A stretch of DNA of 64,000 bases from JAHTBL01 sp038532735. Lineage in GTDB: Bacteria > Pseudomonadota > Alphaproteobacteria > Rhodobacterales > Rhodobacteraceae. The translations under genes were made by a program, and so were the position numbers. The stretch covers positions 58,207-122,206 of the forward strand of contig JBCBAC010000008.1 in NCBI GenBank assembly GCA_038532735.1. Reading direction: 5' to 3'. Shown piece by piece: positions 8,485 through 18,010 of the stretch; position 1 is the first letter of the stretch, and the number at the start of each line of letters is the position of its first letter. The notes under the pieces are model-generated. The model worked only from the letters and a program-made list of their open reading frames with translations. It made no database searches and had not been told where the DNA came from.

Positions 8485-9636
8485 ATGACCGAAGAGCACC
8501 TTTCTTCCTTTCACCCCCCACTCCCACCCACCACGGAAGATACATTGGTTGCGTGGTTCCGTCTTTTGCGCTCACGCCGCGTTGGTGTGGCGACCTTTTT
8601 CAGGCTTTTGAAAGAACATGGCACAGCGGAAGCGGCTCTTGACGCGTTGCCAGACGTTGCCAAAGCCGCGGGTGTGCAACGCTATCAGGTCTGCCCGGAA
8701 GGCGTCGTTCAGGCCGAATTGGCCGCCGGGCGACGCGCCGGTGCAACGCTGGTGCGGTATGGCACGCCTGACTACCCCAAAGCGCTCTGCGATATCCCCG
8801 ATCCGCCGCCGCTTTTTTGGGCAATCGGCGATCTTGCATTGCTTCACAAACCCTCAATCGCGTTGGTCGGTGCGCGCAATGCCTCTTCTTTGGGCACACG
8901 AATGGCCAAATCGCTCGCCCGCCACTTGGGCGAAGAAGGGCATGTAATCACCTCTGGTCTGGCACGGGGCGTCGATACGGCGGCCCATCATGCAGCGCTC
9001 GAGACGGGCACAATCGCTGTGCTCGCGGGCGGTGTCGATGTGCTCTACCCGGCAGAGAACGCCATTTTGGCAGAAGATATCGCGCGGAAGGGTTTGCGAA
9101 TTTCCGAGCAACCCATGGGGCTTCAGCCCATGGCGCGGCATTTTCCAAGGCGCAATCGCATCATCTCGGGGCTGTCTCAAGCGGTGGTCGTGGTGGAGGC
9201 GGCGGCGAAATCCGGCAGCCTGATCACCGCGCGCAATGCATTGGACCAGGGTCGCGATGTCTTGGCCGTACCTGGCCATCCCTTTGACGCGCGCGCATCG
9301 GGCTGCAACATTCTGATCCGGGATGGGGCAACTTTGGTGCGCGGGGCGAAAGACGTGATCGAAGCACTGGCCCGCCCCACCGCGCCCGAATTGCCGCTGG
9401 AACCTCCGGCAAAAGCGCCGCCACCCGCGCGCAGTTTGCGGGACACCGCAGCGCTGCACACCGAAATCCTTGCGCGGATCGGCCCCTCCCCGGTCGCCGA
9501 AGACCAGTTGATCCGCGACATGGCGGCCCCTGCGCAAAGCGTAGCACCGGTGCTTGTCGACATGGAATTGAATGGCCTCATCGAACGGCAAGCGGGCGGT
9601 TTGCTGGCGCGTGCAGAGGCAGGAAAACAGCCCTGA
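8485..9636 (+). CDS. dprA: DNA-processing protein DprA
   Basis: 383 residues. DprA loads RecA on incoming single-stranded DNA during natural transformation. An N-terminal helical region is followed by the Rossmann-like core (SIALVGARNASSLG, ITSGLARGVDTAAHHAAL, PRRNRIISGLS, GSLITARNALDQGR) and a C-terminal winged helix. I start at the ATG with GGAG six bases upstream; the frame is open further upstream, but that part covers the tldD 3' end and the repeat and has no family resemblance. Confidence 0.95.
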   Translation: MTEEHLSSFHPPLPPTTEDTLVAWFRLLRSRRVGVATFFRLLKEHGTAEAALDALPDVAKAAGVQRYQVCPEGVVQAELAAGRRAGATLVRYGTPDYPKALCDIPDPPPLFWAIGDLALLHKPSIALVGARNASSLGTRMAKSLARHLGEEGHVITSGLARGVDTAAHHAALETGTIAVLAGGVDVLYPAENAILAEDIARKGLRISEQPMGLQPMARHFPRRNRIISGLSQAVVVVEAAAKSGSLITARNALDQGRDVLAVPGHPFDARASGCNILIRDGATLVRGAKDVIEALARPTAPELPLEPPAKAPPPARSLRDTAALHTEILARIGPSPVAEDQLIRDMAAPAQSVAPVLVDMELNGLIERQAGGLLARAEAGKQP

Positions 9637-9661
9637 GAATTCACGCCGTTGCCAAGCGCGA

Positions 9662-9690
9662 TTGACAAGTCTCAATCCAACCCCACATCT
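9662..9690 (+). promoter_or_regulatory. Candidate sigma-70 promoter for topA
   Basis: A perfect -35 hexamer TTGACA (9662-9667) is followed at 17-18 bp spacing by a weak -10 (ACATCT or CATCTT, near 9685-9691), about 40 bp upstream of the topA start codon. The -10 match is poor, so this stays tentative. Confidence 0.35.
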
Positions 9691-9730
9691 TGCGCGTCCA
9701 ATGCCCCCCTGTTGAGTCGTGAGGAAGTTC

Positions 9731-12316
9731 ATGCCCGTTGTCGTCGTTGAATCGCCTGCTAAGGCCAAGACAATCAACACTTATTTAGGGCCCGACTATA
9801 CCGTTTTGGCATCCTACGGCCATGTCCGCGATCTGCCTCCGAAGGACGGATCGGTCGATCCGGACCATGAGTTCGAGATGAAATGGGAGGTCGCAAGCGA
9901 CAGCAAAAAGCATGTCAAAGCGATTGCCGATGCGCTGGCCGATGACCCAGAACTGATCCTCGCGACCGACCCCGACCGCGAAGGCGAGGCGATCAGCTGG
10001 CACCTTCAGGAAGCGCTCACCAAGCGCAAATCGATCAAGAAAGACACGCCCGTCAGCCGGGTCGTTTTCAACGCGATCACCAAGAGCGCTGTGACCGAGG
10101 CGATGCAGAACCCCCGCCAAGTCGACATGGAACTGGTGGAGGCCTATCTGGCCCGCCGCGCGCTGGATTATCTGGTGGGCTTCAATCTGTCGCCGGTGCT
10201 GTGGCGCAAGCTGCCCGGCTCTCGCTCTGCAGGCCGCGTGCAATCGGTGTGCCTGCGCTTGATCGTCGAGCGCGAGATGGAGATTGAGGCCTTCAACGCC
10301 CGCGAATATTGGTCGGTGAAAGCGCAGCTGGGCTCTGCCCGCGGTCAAACCTTCGACGCACGCCTGACGGTTCTGGGCGGCAAGAAGCTGGACAAATATG
10401 ACATCGCGAACGAGACCGCGGCTGAGTTGGCCGTCAAAGCCGTCGAGAGCCGCGATCTGACGATCCAGCGGGTGGAGGCGAAACCGGCCAACCGCAACCC
10501 CTCTGCGCCCTTCATGACCTCGACCCTGCAGCAAGAGGCCAGCCGCAAGTTTGGCTTCGGCGCGCGCCAGACGATGAGCACTGCTCAACGGCTCTACGAG
10601 GCGGGCTACATTACCTATATGCGGACCGACGGCATCGACATGGCCCCCGAAGCCGTGACAGCCGCGCGCGACGCGATCGGGGATCGTTACGGCAAGGAAT
10701 ACGTGCCCGAAAAGCCGCGTATGTATAAAAACAAGGCCAAAAACGCGCAGGAAGCGCATGAATGCGTTCGCCCCACGGATATGACTGTTTCAGCGGCGGA
10801 GCTGAAAGTGTCTGAACCCGATCAGCGCAAGCTCTATGACCTGATCTGGAAGCGCACGCTCGCCAGCCAAATGGAAGCCGCCCGGATGGAGCGGACCACG
10901 GTCGATATCGGCAGTGCCGACGGTCAGGTGGAGCTGCGCGCGACCGGTCAGGTCGTGCTCTTCGATGGCTTCCTCAAGGTCTATGAGGAAGGCCGCGACG
11001 ACGATGTTGTCGATGAGGATGACAAGCGCTTGCCGCAGCTGGCCGAAGGTGAGAAGGCCGAGAAGAAAGCGATCACGCCCGAACAGCATTTCACTCAGCC
11101 CCCGCCCCGCTACACCGAGGCGACGTTGGTCAAGAAGATGGAAGAGCTGGGCATCGGGCGCCCCTCGACCTATGCGTCGATCGTGACCACAATCCAGGAC
11201 CGCGAATATGTCCGCAAGGACAAGAACCGGTTGATTCCAGAAGATAAAGGGCGGTTGGTGACGGCCTTCCTGTCGAATTACTTCCGCAAATATGTGGGCT
11301 ATGATTTCACCGCCGATCTTGAGGCGCAGCTCGACCACGTCTCTGCCGGGGATGCCGATTACAAGGACGTTCTGGCGAAGTTCTGGCGCGATTTTTCAGC
11401 AGCCATTGAGGAAACTGCCGATCTGCGCATCACCGAGGTGCTCGAAAAGATCAACGAAGTGTTGGAGCCGCATCTTTTCCCACCCACCGAAGAGGGCGGC
11501 GATCCGCGGCTTTGCCCCAATTGCGGCTCTGGTCGGCTGAGCATGCGTACCGCGCGTTCGGGCGGCGCATTTATCGGGTGCTCCAATTATCCCGAATGCA
11601 AGTACACCCGTGCCTTCGGCCCTCCCGGTAAGGAAGACGACACCGGCATTCCGCCAGAGGGCAAGCTGCTGGGCGAGGATGCAGGCGACAAGATTTACGC
11701 CTTCAAGGGCCGCTTTGGGCCCTATGTGCAGCGCGGCGAGGTGACGGACGACAACAAAAAACCGCCGCGTCAGTCGATCCCAAAAGAATGGCCTCCGGCA
11801 GAAGTTGATCTGCAAACAGCGCTCAAACTGCTCTCGCTGCCGCGCGAGATCGGGCCGCACCCGGAAGATGGCGTCATGGTCTGGGCCAATATTGGGCGCT
11901 ATGGCCCCTATTTGAAGCACGCCGCGAGCACGTCTGAACGGGGTGGCACCAACGCCAACCTCGAAAGCCTTGATGAGGTGTTCACCGTCGGCATGAACCG
12001 CGCGGTGCAGCTTCTAGCGGAAAAAGTCGCAAGCCGCGGCGGGCGCGGTGTGGCCGCCAAGCCGATCCGCGAATTGGGCGAGCATCCCGAGGATGGCGGC
12101 CCGGTCAATATCATGGAAGGCAAATACGGGCCTTACGTGAAATGGGAAAAGATCAACGCGACCATTCCCAAAGGCACCGAACCGGATGCGGTGACGATGG
12201 AGATGGCCGTGGATCTAATCGCAGAGAAAGCCGCCAAGAAAGGCACACGGCGCAAGACAGCGGCCAAAAAGAAGCCCGCTGCGAAAAAGAAAGCGCCAGC
12301 GAAGAAAAAAGCCTGA
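9731..12316 (+). CDS. topA: DNA topoisomerase I
   Basis: 861 residues, full length for a type IA topoisomerase that relaxes negative supercoils. The N-terminal Toprim domain shows VVESPAKAKT and the acidic triad ATDPDREGEA. The catalytic tyrosine is in GYITYMRTDG (about Tyr 296). One four-cysteine zinc finger starts near Cys 595 (CPNCGSG ... GCSNYPECKY), followed by repeated C-terminal modules (FKGRFGPYV, YGPYLKH, YGPYVKW) and a lysine/alanine-rich tail typical of alphaproteobacterial TopA. The ATG with upstream GAGGAA is preferred to a GTG four codons earlier. Confidence 0.97.
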   Translation: MPVVVVESPAKAKTINTYLGPDYTVLASYGHVRDLPPKDGSVDPDHEFEMKWEVASDSKKHVKAIADALADDPELILATDPDREGEAISWHLQEALTKRKSIKKDTPVSRVVFNAITKSAVTEAMQNPRQVDMELVEAYLARRALDYLVGFNLSPVLWRKLPGSRSAGRVQSVCLRLIVEREMEIEAFNAREYWSVKAQLGSARGQTFDARLTVLGGKKLDKYDIANETAAELAVKAVESRDLTIQRVEAKPANRNPSAPFMTSTLQQEASRKFGFGARQTMSTAQRLYEAGYITYMRTDGIDMAPEAVTAARDAIGDRYGKEYVPEKPRMYKNKAKNAQEAHECVRPTDMTVSAAELKVSEPDQRKLYDLIWKRTLASQMEAARMERTTVDIGSADGQVELRATGQVVLFDGFLKVYEEGRDDDVVDEDDKRLPQLAEGEKAEKKAITPEQHFTQPPPRYTEATLVKKMEELGIGRPSTYASIVTTIQDREYVRKDKNRLIPEDKGRLVTAFLSNYFRKYVGYDFTADLEAQLDHVSAGDADYKDVLAKFWRDFSAAIEETADLRITEVLEKINEVLEPHLFPPTEEGGDPRLCPNCGSGRLSMRTARSGGAFIGCSNYPECKYTRAFGPPGKEDDTGIPPEGKLLGEDAGDKIYAFKGRFGPYVQRGEVTDDNKKPPRQSIPKEWPPAEVDLQTALKLLSLPREIGPHPEDGVMVWANIGRYGPYLKHAASTSERGGTNANLESLDEVFTVGMNRAVQLLAEKVASRGGRGVAAKPIRELGEHPEDGGPVNIMEGKYGPYVKWEKINATIPKGTEPDAVTMEMAVDLIAEKAAKKGTRRKTAAKKKPAAKKKAPAKKKA

Positions 12317-12374
12317 TATCGGGAACCGCCCTCTGAGCCCTGCGTTGAGCCGTTCGGGATAAGAGGTTCTCTCA

Positions 12375-13730
12375 ATGTCTGCAAAAACGACCACTTCGCG
12401 CCGGGTTTTGGCACGCTTGCGCCATGCACTGGGCACCGTTCAGCCTGCTAAGCTGCTGCTGCTGGGCTATTGCTCTTACATTGCGATTGGTTGGATATTG
12501 CTCAGCCTGCCCATCGCACAGGAGCAAACTGTTGCGGCCCTTGATGCGCTGTTCATCGCAACCTCTGCTGTTTCCACGACCGGGCTTGTCACCGTCGATC
12601 CGGGCGAAAACTTCACCTTTTTCGGTGAGGTGGTGATCCTCCTTCTGATCCAGATCGGTGGTCTGGGGTATATGACCATAAGCTCTTTCGCACTGCTGAC
12701 GATCCAGCACCGGCTCAGCCGCGTCCGCGAGAAAACGACGCGCGCCGCCTTTAACCTCCCTGAGAACGTGCAGCCCGGGCTCTTTGTCCGCTCTGTCATC
12801 ATCTTCACGCTTGCCTGCGAAGCGATCGGGGCCATTGCCCTTTACGCCCTCTTCAGCGCTCAAGGCGTGGAAGATGCCGCCTGGACCGCGATCTTCCATG
12901 CCGTGTCGGCATTTTGCACGGCCGGATTTAGCCTTTTCTCAACCTCGTTAGAGGCGTTTCGCGGCAATACCGGCATTGTCCTCGTCATCTCGATCCTCAG
13001 CCTGTTGGGCGCGATGGGATTTCTGATCATTGTGGATTTCTGGCGCAATCTCTTTGGGCGCAAGGAATATCTTGGCTTCACCAGCAAGATCATCCTTCGC
13101 ATGACACTGTTTTTCCTACTCGTCGGCACAATCCTCTTTTTCGCAATCGAGCCGGGCCTCGCAGAGCTGCCCCCATCCGAGCGGCTGCTGGCAGCCTTCT
13201 TCCAGACGATGACGGCGACAACCACGGTGGGCTTTAACACCTACCCGATCGGCGCGCTTTCCTTGCCCATCATCATGATCTTGTTCGTCCTGATGATCAT
13301 CGGGGCGTCCCCCGCCGGGACGGGCGGCGGGCTGAAAACGACGACGTTTGGCGTGCTTGTCGGCCTCGTGCGCTCCTCCGTCAAAGGCCGGGACGAAGTG
13401 CGGTTTTTCAAACGTCCGGTCCCCGCGGACAAATTGCAAACCGCGACGGCCGCGCTGAGCACCTATATGGCGCTGCTGGCCGTGGCGATGATCCTGCTAC
13501 TGATGACCGAACCCGCCGCCACCTTTGAAACCGTTATGTTCGAGGCAATCTCGGCCCTTGGCACCGTTGGCCTTTCGATGGGCCTCACCGGCGATCTGAG
13601 CCCGCTCGGCAAGCTCATCATCATTGTCTTGATGATCGCAGGCCGGGTCGGCATCCTGACGTTCGGCATCGCGCTGGCCGCCCATGACGAAACCCGCGAG
13701 GAAGAGCAGGACAATGATGTGGTCGTCTAG
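12375..13730 (+). CDS. KtrB/TrkH family potassium channel subunit
   Basis: 451 residues, closer to KtrB than to long TrkH proteins. Four pore repeats are visible with the selectivity-filter glycines in STTGL, CTAGFS, TTVGFNT and GTVGLS. Together they form a K+ conducting pore in the inner membrane. Such pores need a cytoplasmic KtrA/TrkA NAD-binding ring; none lies next to it, so the partner must be encoded elsewhere. A GAGG-like ribosome site precedes the ATG. Confidence 0.93.
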   Translation: MSAKTTTSRRVLARLRHALGTVQPAKLLLLGYCSYIAIGWILLSLPIAQEQTVAALDALFIATSAVSTTGLVTVDPGENFTFFGEVVILLLIQIGGLGYMTISSFALLTIQHRLSRVREKTTRAAFNLPENVQPGLFVRSVIIFTLACEAIGAIALYALFSAQGVEDAAWTAIFHAVSAFCTAGFSLFSTSLEAFRGNTGIVLVISILSLLGAMGFLIIVDFWRNLFGRKEYLGFTSKIILRMTLFFLLVGTILFFAIEPGLAELPPSERLLAAFFQTMTATTTVGFNTYPIGALSLPIIMILFVLMIIGASPAGTGGGLKTTTFGVLVGLVRSSVKGRDEVRFFKRPVPADKLQTATAALSTYMALLAVAMILLLMTEPAATFETVMFEAISALGTVGLSMGLTGDLSPLGKLIIIVLMIAGRVGILTFGIALAAHDETREEEQDNDVVV

Positions 13731-13821
13731 CGCTCCCGCCTCTGCCGCGCTGCAGCATATTCGTTGACTCTGCCCTGACGCCTCGTCACAAAGTGAGCTA
13801 CGCAAGGATGAGGGGCGTTTG

Positions 13822-14517
13822 ATGAAGAAGATTTACGACTCTGCCGATGCAGCGCTGGATGGCCTGCTGGAGGACGGCATGCTGATCGCAGCGGGCGGCT
13901 TTGGCCTCTGCGGGATTCCCGAACTGCTGATTGATGCACTGGTCAAAAGCGGTGTGAAAGACATCACCATCGCATCAAACAATTGCGGCGTGGACGGGTT
14001 TGGCTTGGGCAAGCTGCTCGACACCAAGCAGATCAAGAAGATGATGTCGTCCTATGTGGGCGAGAACGCGGAATTCATGCGTCAGTATCTGTCTGGTGAG
14101 CTGGAGCTGGAGTTTAACCCCCAGGGCACGCTGGCCGAGCGGATGCGCGCCGGCGGCTGCGGCATCCCCGGCTTTTACACCAAGACCGGCGTGGGCACCG
14201 TGATCGCCGAGGGCAAGGACCACAAGGATTTCAACGGTGAGACCTATATCATGGAAGAAGGCATCTTCGCCGATCTTTCCATCGTCAAAGCCTGGAAAGC
14301 GGATGAGACCGGCAACCTGATTTTCCGCAAGACCGCCCGCAACTTCAACCCCCCCGCCGCGATGTGCGGCAAGGTTTGCGTGGTCGAGGTCGAAGAGATT
14401 GTGCCCACAGGCTCGCTCGACCCCGATCACATCCACCTGCCCGGCATCTACGTGCACCGCATCATCCAAGGCGAGCACGAAAAACGCATCGAGCAACGCA
14501 CCGTGAGGACAGCATAA
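13822..14517 (+). CDS. scoA: 3-oxoacid CoA-transferase, subunit A
   Basis: 231 residues. With subunit B it moves CoA from succinyl-CoA (or a related donor) to acetoacetate or another 3-oxoacid. The family I CoA-transferase signature is clear near the N-terminus (DGMLIAAGGFGLCGIP), as is the CGKVCVVEVEEIVPTG segment near the end. I use the ATG with GAGGGG upstream, not the TTG one codon earlier. The stop and the subunit B start overlap as TAATG. The exact oxoacid (acetoacetate or oxoadipate) cannot be read from sequence, but length and motifs favour the SCOT type. Confidence 0.93.
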   Translation: MKKIYDSADAALDGLLEDGMLIAAGGFGLCGIPELLIDALVKSGVKDITIASNNCGVDGFGLGKLLDTKQIKKMMSSYVGENAEFMRQYLSGELELEFNPQGTLAERMRAGGCGIPGFYTKTGVGTVIAEGKDHKDFNGETYIMEEGIFADLSIVKAWKADETGNLIFRKTARNFNPPAAMCGKVCVVEVEEIVPTGSLDPDHIHLPGIYVHRIIQGEHEKRIEQRTVRTA

Positions 14518-15137
14518 TGTGGGACCGCAATCAAATGGCCGCCCGCGCGGCAGAGGAGCTGGAAGACGGCTGGTATGTGAACCTCGGCATCGGCATCCCG
14601 ACGCTGGTCGCGAACTATGTGGGCGACAAGGACATCACGCTGCAATCGGAAAACGGCATGCTCGGCATGGGCCCTTTCCCGCTGGACGGCGATGAGGACC
14701 CCGATCTGATCAATGCAGGTAAGCAGACCATCACAGAACTGCCCCGCACGGCTTATTTCGACAGCGCACAAAGCTTCGGCATGATCCGTGGCGGCAAGAT
14801 CGCGGCGGCCATTCTGGGGGCCATGGAAGTGGCTGAAAACGGTGATCTGGCCAACTGGATGATCCCCGGCAAGCTGGTCAAAGGCATGGGCGGCGCGATG
14901 GATCTTGTGGCCGGTGTCGGCCGCGTGATCGTCGTGATGGACCACACCAACAAGCATGGCGACAGCAAGCTGCTGAAAGAATGCACGCTGCCCCTGACCG
15001 GGAAAAATGTTGTGGACCGGATCATCACCAATCTGGGTGTTCTGGACGTCGTAGAAGGCGGTCTGAAAATTGTAGAGACCGCCGATGGCGTGACCGAGGA
15101 CGAGCTACGCGCCGCCACGGAAGCGACCATTGTCTGA
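14517..15137 (+). CDS. scoB: 3-oxoacid CoA-transferase, subunit B
   Basis: 206 residues. It carries the active-site glutamate that forms the enzyme-CoA thioester, in LQSENGMLGMGP (about Glu 45). The N-terminal NLGIGIPTLVANY is typical. The gene starts one nucleotide inside the subunit A stop (TAATG), so equal amounts of both subunits are likely made by coupling. It overlaps the small GNAT gene by 8 nt. Confidence 0.94.
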   Translation: MWDRNQMAARAAEELEDGWYVNLGIGIPTLVANYVGDKDITLQSENGMLGMGPFPLDGDEDPDLINAGKQTITELPRTAYFDSAQSFGMIRGGKIAAAILGAMEVAENGDLANWMIPGKLVKGMGGAMDLVAGVGRVIVVMDHTNKHGDSKLLKECTLPLTGKNVVDRIITNLGVLDVVEGGLKIVETADGVTEDELRAATEATIV

Positions 15138-15414
15138 GATCACGCGCGAGGTGAGCGGCTCCAAAGGCCGCTATGTGCTCGCAAAAGACGGGTTGGAGGC
15201 GGAGCTGACATACTCCATCTCCTCCCCCACCCTCATCATCGCCGATCACACTGGCGTGCCGGAGGAATGGAAGGGACAAGGCGTTGGTTTGCAGCTTGTC
15301 GAACGGCTGGTCGCTGATGCGCGCGCTGAAGGCGTCAAGATCGTGCCGCTTTGTCCTTTCGTGAACGCCCAGCGCCGCAAACATCCTGACTGGGCAGACG
15401 TCTTTAACGTTTAA
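15130..15414 (+). CDS. Small GNAT-like acetyltransferase (YjdJ/Gtn type)
   Basis: 94 residues, the short single-domain GNAT form with the acetyl-CoA loop visible as EEWKGQGVGLQLVE, preceded by the IIADHTGVP strand and followed by the PLCPFVNAQRRKHPDW tail typical of the family. The substrate is unknown. The first start in frame is TTG, inside the end of scoB (8-nt overlap); a GTG seven codons later is the alternative. The position suggests coupling to the CoA-transferase operon. Confidence 0.85.
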   Translation: MSEITREVSGSKGRYVLAKDGLEAELTYSISSPTLIIADHTGVPEEWKGQGVGLQLVERLVADARAEGVKIVPLCPFVNAQRRKHPDWADVFNV

Positions 15415-15707
15415 GCCGCCTAGCTAGCCCGGAATCAAGCCGAAGGCGCCGGGGCATCGGCGACCCACGGGGAGCCGATTTGACTAAGCTGGGTGCATCG
15501 CTTGACCGAAAGATGTGTTTGGCTGCCATAAAGCGCATTAGAAGACCTGTTTGATCGCCTCCCCCCGGGTCGCCGACGCCCGGCTTGCGGTGGTGCTAAG
15601 GAACTTGCACAGGTCGAGCCCCCAAAACCTCCCAAACAATTGTTCAGAAAATCGAAACAGCATCATATTCTTGCCCTATTCTGTCTCTAAACGGCAGGGC
15701 AATGACA
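15415..15707. other. 293-bp intergenic region, no gene recognised
   Basis: The first half is GC-rich with several short inverted repeats. The last 80 bp are AT-rich and hold the likely promoter of the downstream membrane-protein operon. A 66-codon minus-strand frame (15435-15635) has low-complexity composition and no recognisable fold. No tRNA-like cloverleaf is apparent. Confidence 0.5.
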
Positions 15708-16718
15708 ATGAGCAGTACAAATACATCGCAGGACCTTCCCAGCACCGCGTCAAACACGCGGCGCTGGCGGGATATCGCGCTTTTGGGCGGGCTTTTCGCG
15801 CTGATGCTGTTCGGCCTGATCGGTCTTGCCGCCGCAACCGGCTGGGAAGAGACCAAAGCGCAACTGATGAAGCTGACCACGTGGGAGGTTGGCGTTTTGC
15901 TGGCGCTCTCCCTCGTGAACTACCTCTTCCGCGGCCTGCGCTGGCATATTTTCGCGCGCCGCTTGGGACTGCCCACAGGATTATGGCAGGACATCCGCCA
16001 TTTCCTCGGTGGCTTCGCGATGAGCGTGACACCCGGCCGTGTCGGCGAGCTTATCCGCATGCGCTGGCTGAAACGCGAAACAGGCTGGGCCTTTGAGCGC
16101 GCCGCCCCGCTTGTTCTGGTCGACCGCGCCTCTGATCTGGCCGCGATGGCTGTGATCCTCGGCGTCGCACTCGCGCTCTCCGCTGGCGGCATCGCCTTTG
16201 CGGTCCCCGTCACCGTTCTGGCCCTCGTCGCCGCCATCGTCGTCACGCGACCTACGCTCTTCAAAGCCGTCGTAACCTACAGCTACAAAGCCACCGGGCT
16301 CTTTCCCCGTTTGATGGGCCGGCTGCGCATTGCCTCGCGCAGCTTGGCCAAGTTTACCAATCCGACCGTTTTGGCACTCGCCGCAGGCCTCGGCATCATC
16401 GGCTGGCTCGCCGAAGGCTATGCGTTCCACCTTCTGCTGATGTGGATGGGTGCCGATATCGGTTTCTGGAAAGCCGTTGCGATCTTCGTCTTCTCGACCC
16501 TTGCAGGCGGATTGACCGGCGCGCCCGGCGGCGTCGGCGGAGCTGAAGCCGCGATGGTTGCCCTGCTCACGCTCGAAGGCGTGCCACTGGAAGTATCGAT
16601 CCCCGCGACCGCCGTTATCCGTTTGACTACACTTTGGTTCGCCATCGGCATCGGGTTGGCCATCTTCCCCGTCGCCGAGCGTTATTCACTGAGGACCCGA
16701 CATGCGTTGGAAAACTGA
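15708..16718 (+). CDS. Lysylphosphatidylglycerol-synthase-TM-like (UPF0104) membrane protein, possible lipid-sugar flippase
   Basis: 336 residues with about eight spans. The family signature is visible in NYLFRGLRWHIFARRLG, GGFAMSVTPGRVGELIR, VLVDRASDLAAM and the late GGLTGAPGGVGGAEAAM loop. Proteins of this fold (YbhN/AglD, and the membrane half of MprF) move or process lipid-linked groups across the membrane. The gene is followed, with a 17-nt overlap, by a DprE1-like oxidase gene and then a DprE2-like reductase gene, which suggests it flips the polyprenyl-phospho-sugar they make; that is inference. The second ATG is chosen because GGCAGGG lies at normal spacing from it. Confidence 0.82.
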   Translation: MSSTNTSQDLPSTASNTRRWRDIALLGGLFALMLFGLIGLAAATGWEETKAQLMKLTTWEVGVLLALSLVNYLFRGLRWHIFARRLGLPTGLWQDIRHFLGGFAMSVTPGRVGELIRMRWLKRETGWAFERAAPLVLVDRASDLAAMAVILGVALALSAGGIAFAVPVTVLALVAAIVVTRPTLFKAVVTYSYKATGLFPRLMGRLRIASRSLAKFTNPTVLALAAGLGIIGWLAEGYAFHLLLMWMGADIGFWKAVAIFVFSTLAGGLTGAPGGVGGAEAAMVALLTLEGVPLEVSIPATAVIRLTTLWFAIGIGLAIFPVAERYSLRTRHALEN

Positions 16719-18009
16719 AAGTTACACTGGCTGGGGCCGCGCGCTCCAAGCGACCGGAGACGTCGCGCGGCCTGAACGCGCCTCCGCCCTGGCCGAACTC
16801 ATGCAAAATGCACCCGCGCCCGCGATCGGCAATTGCCGCTCCTACGGCGATGCCTGCCTGAACGATGCAGGCCGCGTCATCGACATGACCCGGATGGACC
16901 GGGTGCTGTCGTTTGACGACAAAACCGGACTGATCGAGGTTGAGGCCGGGCTGCAAGTCGGCGAAATCTCTCGCCTGTACGCCCCACAGGGCTGGCTGCC
17001 CGCCGTCATGCCCGGCACCGGGTTTGCCACTGTCGGCGGCTGCATTGCCAATGATGTGCACGGGAAAAACCACCACGGGCTGGGCAGTTTCGGCCAGCAT
17101 GTGACACAAATCGTGCTGAACCAGAACGGCAAAGAGGTCACGATCACGCCTAAGAACGCGGGTCTTTGGAAAGCGACCATCGGCGGGCTGGGCCAAACGG
17201 GCGTCATCCTGCGCGCTACCCTTCAGATGATCGCCTGCAAGGGCGATGTGATGATGGTGACCGAACGCCGCGTCGACGGCTGGGACGAGTTTCTGAGCGT
17301 GCTGGACGACAGCAAAGCCACCTACACCGTCGGCTGGATCGACGCGACCGCCAAGGGCGACGCACTTGGCCGAGGCATTCTTGAGGAAGGCGAGACCGGC
17401 GCGGGGCTCTTGCCGAAAGCGAAGGCGTCCAAGAAAGTGCCGTTCAACGCGCCGCACTTCGCGCTGTCCAAGCCCATCGTGAAGGCCTTCAACAACGCCT
17501 ATTACCGGCGCGTGCCGGATAGCGGACGCACCAGTGTGAAGCCGATCAACGACTTCTTCTTCCCGCTGGACCGCATCCATGACTGGAACAAGCTTTACGG
17601 CAAGCGCGGCTTTCATCAGTTTCAATGCGTGGTGCCGATCGACAAGGCGGACCAGCTGCGCGCGATGCTGGAAATGATCGCCAATTCCGGCCTCGCCTCT
17701 CCGCTGGCTGTGCTCAAACGCATGGGACCTGGCCGCGCGGGCTACCTTTCGTTCCCGATGGAAGGCTACACGCTCGCGGTCGATTTCCCGAACCGCAGCG
17801 CCGCGCAGCTTTTGATCTCGAAACTCGAAGAAATGACCGAAGAAGCGGGCGGACGCTTGTATTTGGCCAAAGACGCCCTCGCCCGACCGAACCGCATGAA
17901 AGCCATGTATCCCGAATGGAAAGACTGGCTGAAGGTTGTGAAAAAAGCCGACCCAGACGGTGCTCTGGAAACCGATATGACCCGCCGCCTTGAGCTGAGG
18001 AGCGCCTGA
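16702..18009 (+). CDS. FAD-dependent decaprenylphosphoryl-ribose 2-oxidase-like protein (DprE1-like)
   Basis: 435 residues, VAO-type FAD oxidoreductase. The N-terminal FAD-binding region shows IGNCRSYGDACLN (about 42-54), VMPGTGFATVGGCIANDVHG and the NDVHGKNHH block (about 117-125) that in mycobacterial DprE1 carries the flavin-proximal residues. The C-terminal half matches DprE1 in GGRLYLAKDALARP, MYPEWKDWL and DMTRRLEL. DprE1 oxidises the 2-hydroxyl of polyprenyl-phospho-ribose as the first step of its epimerisation to arabinose. At the place of the inhibitor-reactive cysteine (Cys 387 of M. tuberculosis) I read alanine (GYTLAVDFP, about Ala 359). It overlaps the upstream gene by 17 nt. Confidence 0.88.
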   Translation: MRWKTESYTGWGRALQATGDVARPERASALAELMQNAPAPAIGNCRSYGDACLNDAGRVIDMTRMDRVLSFDDKTGLIEVEAGLQVGEISRLYAPQGWLPAVMPGTGFATVGGCIANDVHGKNHHGLGSFGQHVTQIVLNQNGKEVTITPKNAGLWKATIGGLGQTGVILRATLQMIACKGDVMMVTERRVDGWDEFLSVLDDSKATYTVGWIDATAKGDALGRGILEEGETGAGLLPKAKASKKVPFNAPHFALSKPIVKAFNNAYYRRVPDSGRTSVKPINDFFFPLDRIHDWNKLYGKRGFHQFQCVVPIDKADQLRAMLEMIANSGLASPLAVLKRMGPGRAGYLSFPMEGYTLAVDFPNRSAAQLLISKLEEMTEEAGGRLYLAKDALARPNRMKAMYPEWKDWLKVVKKADPDGALETDMTRRLELRSA

Positions 18010-18010
18010 T

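Noticed and set aside
15435..15635. 66-codon minus-strand frame upstream of the flippase-like gene
   Set aside because: Low-complexity Arg/Ser/Gly composition, no ribosome site, no family resemblance.
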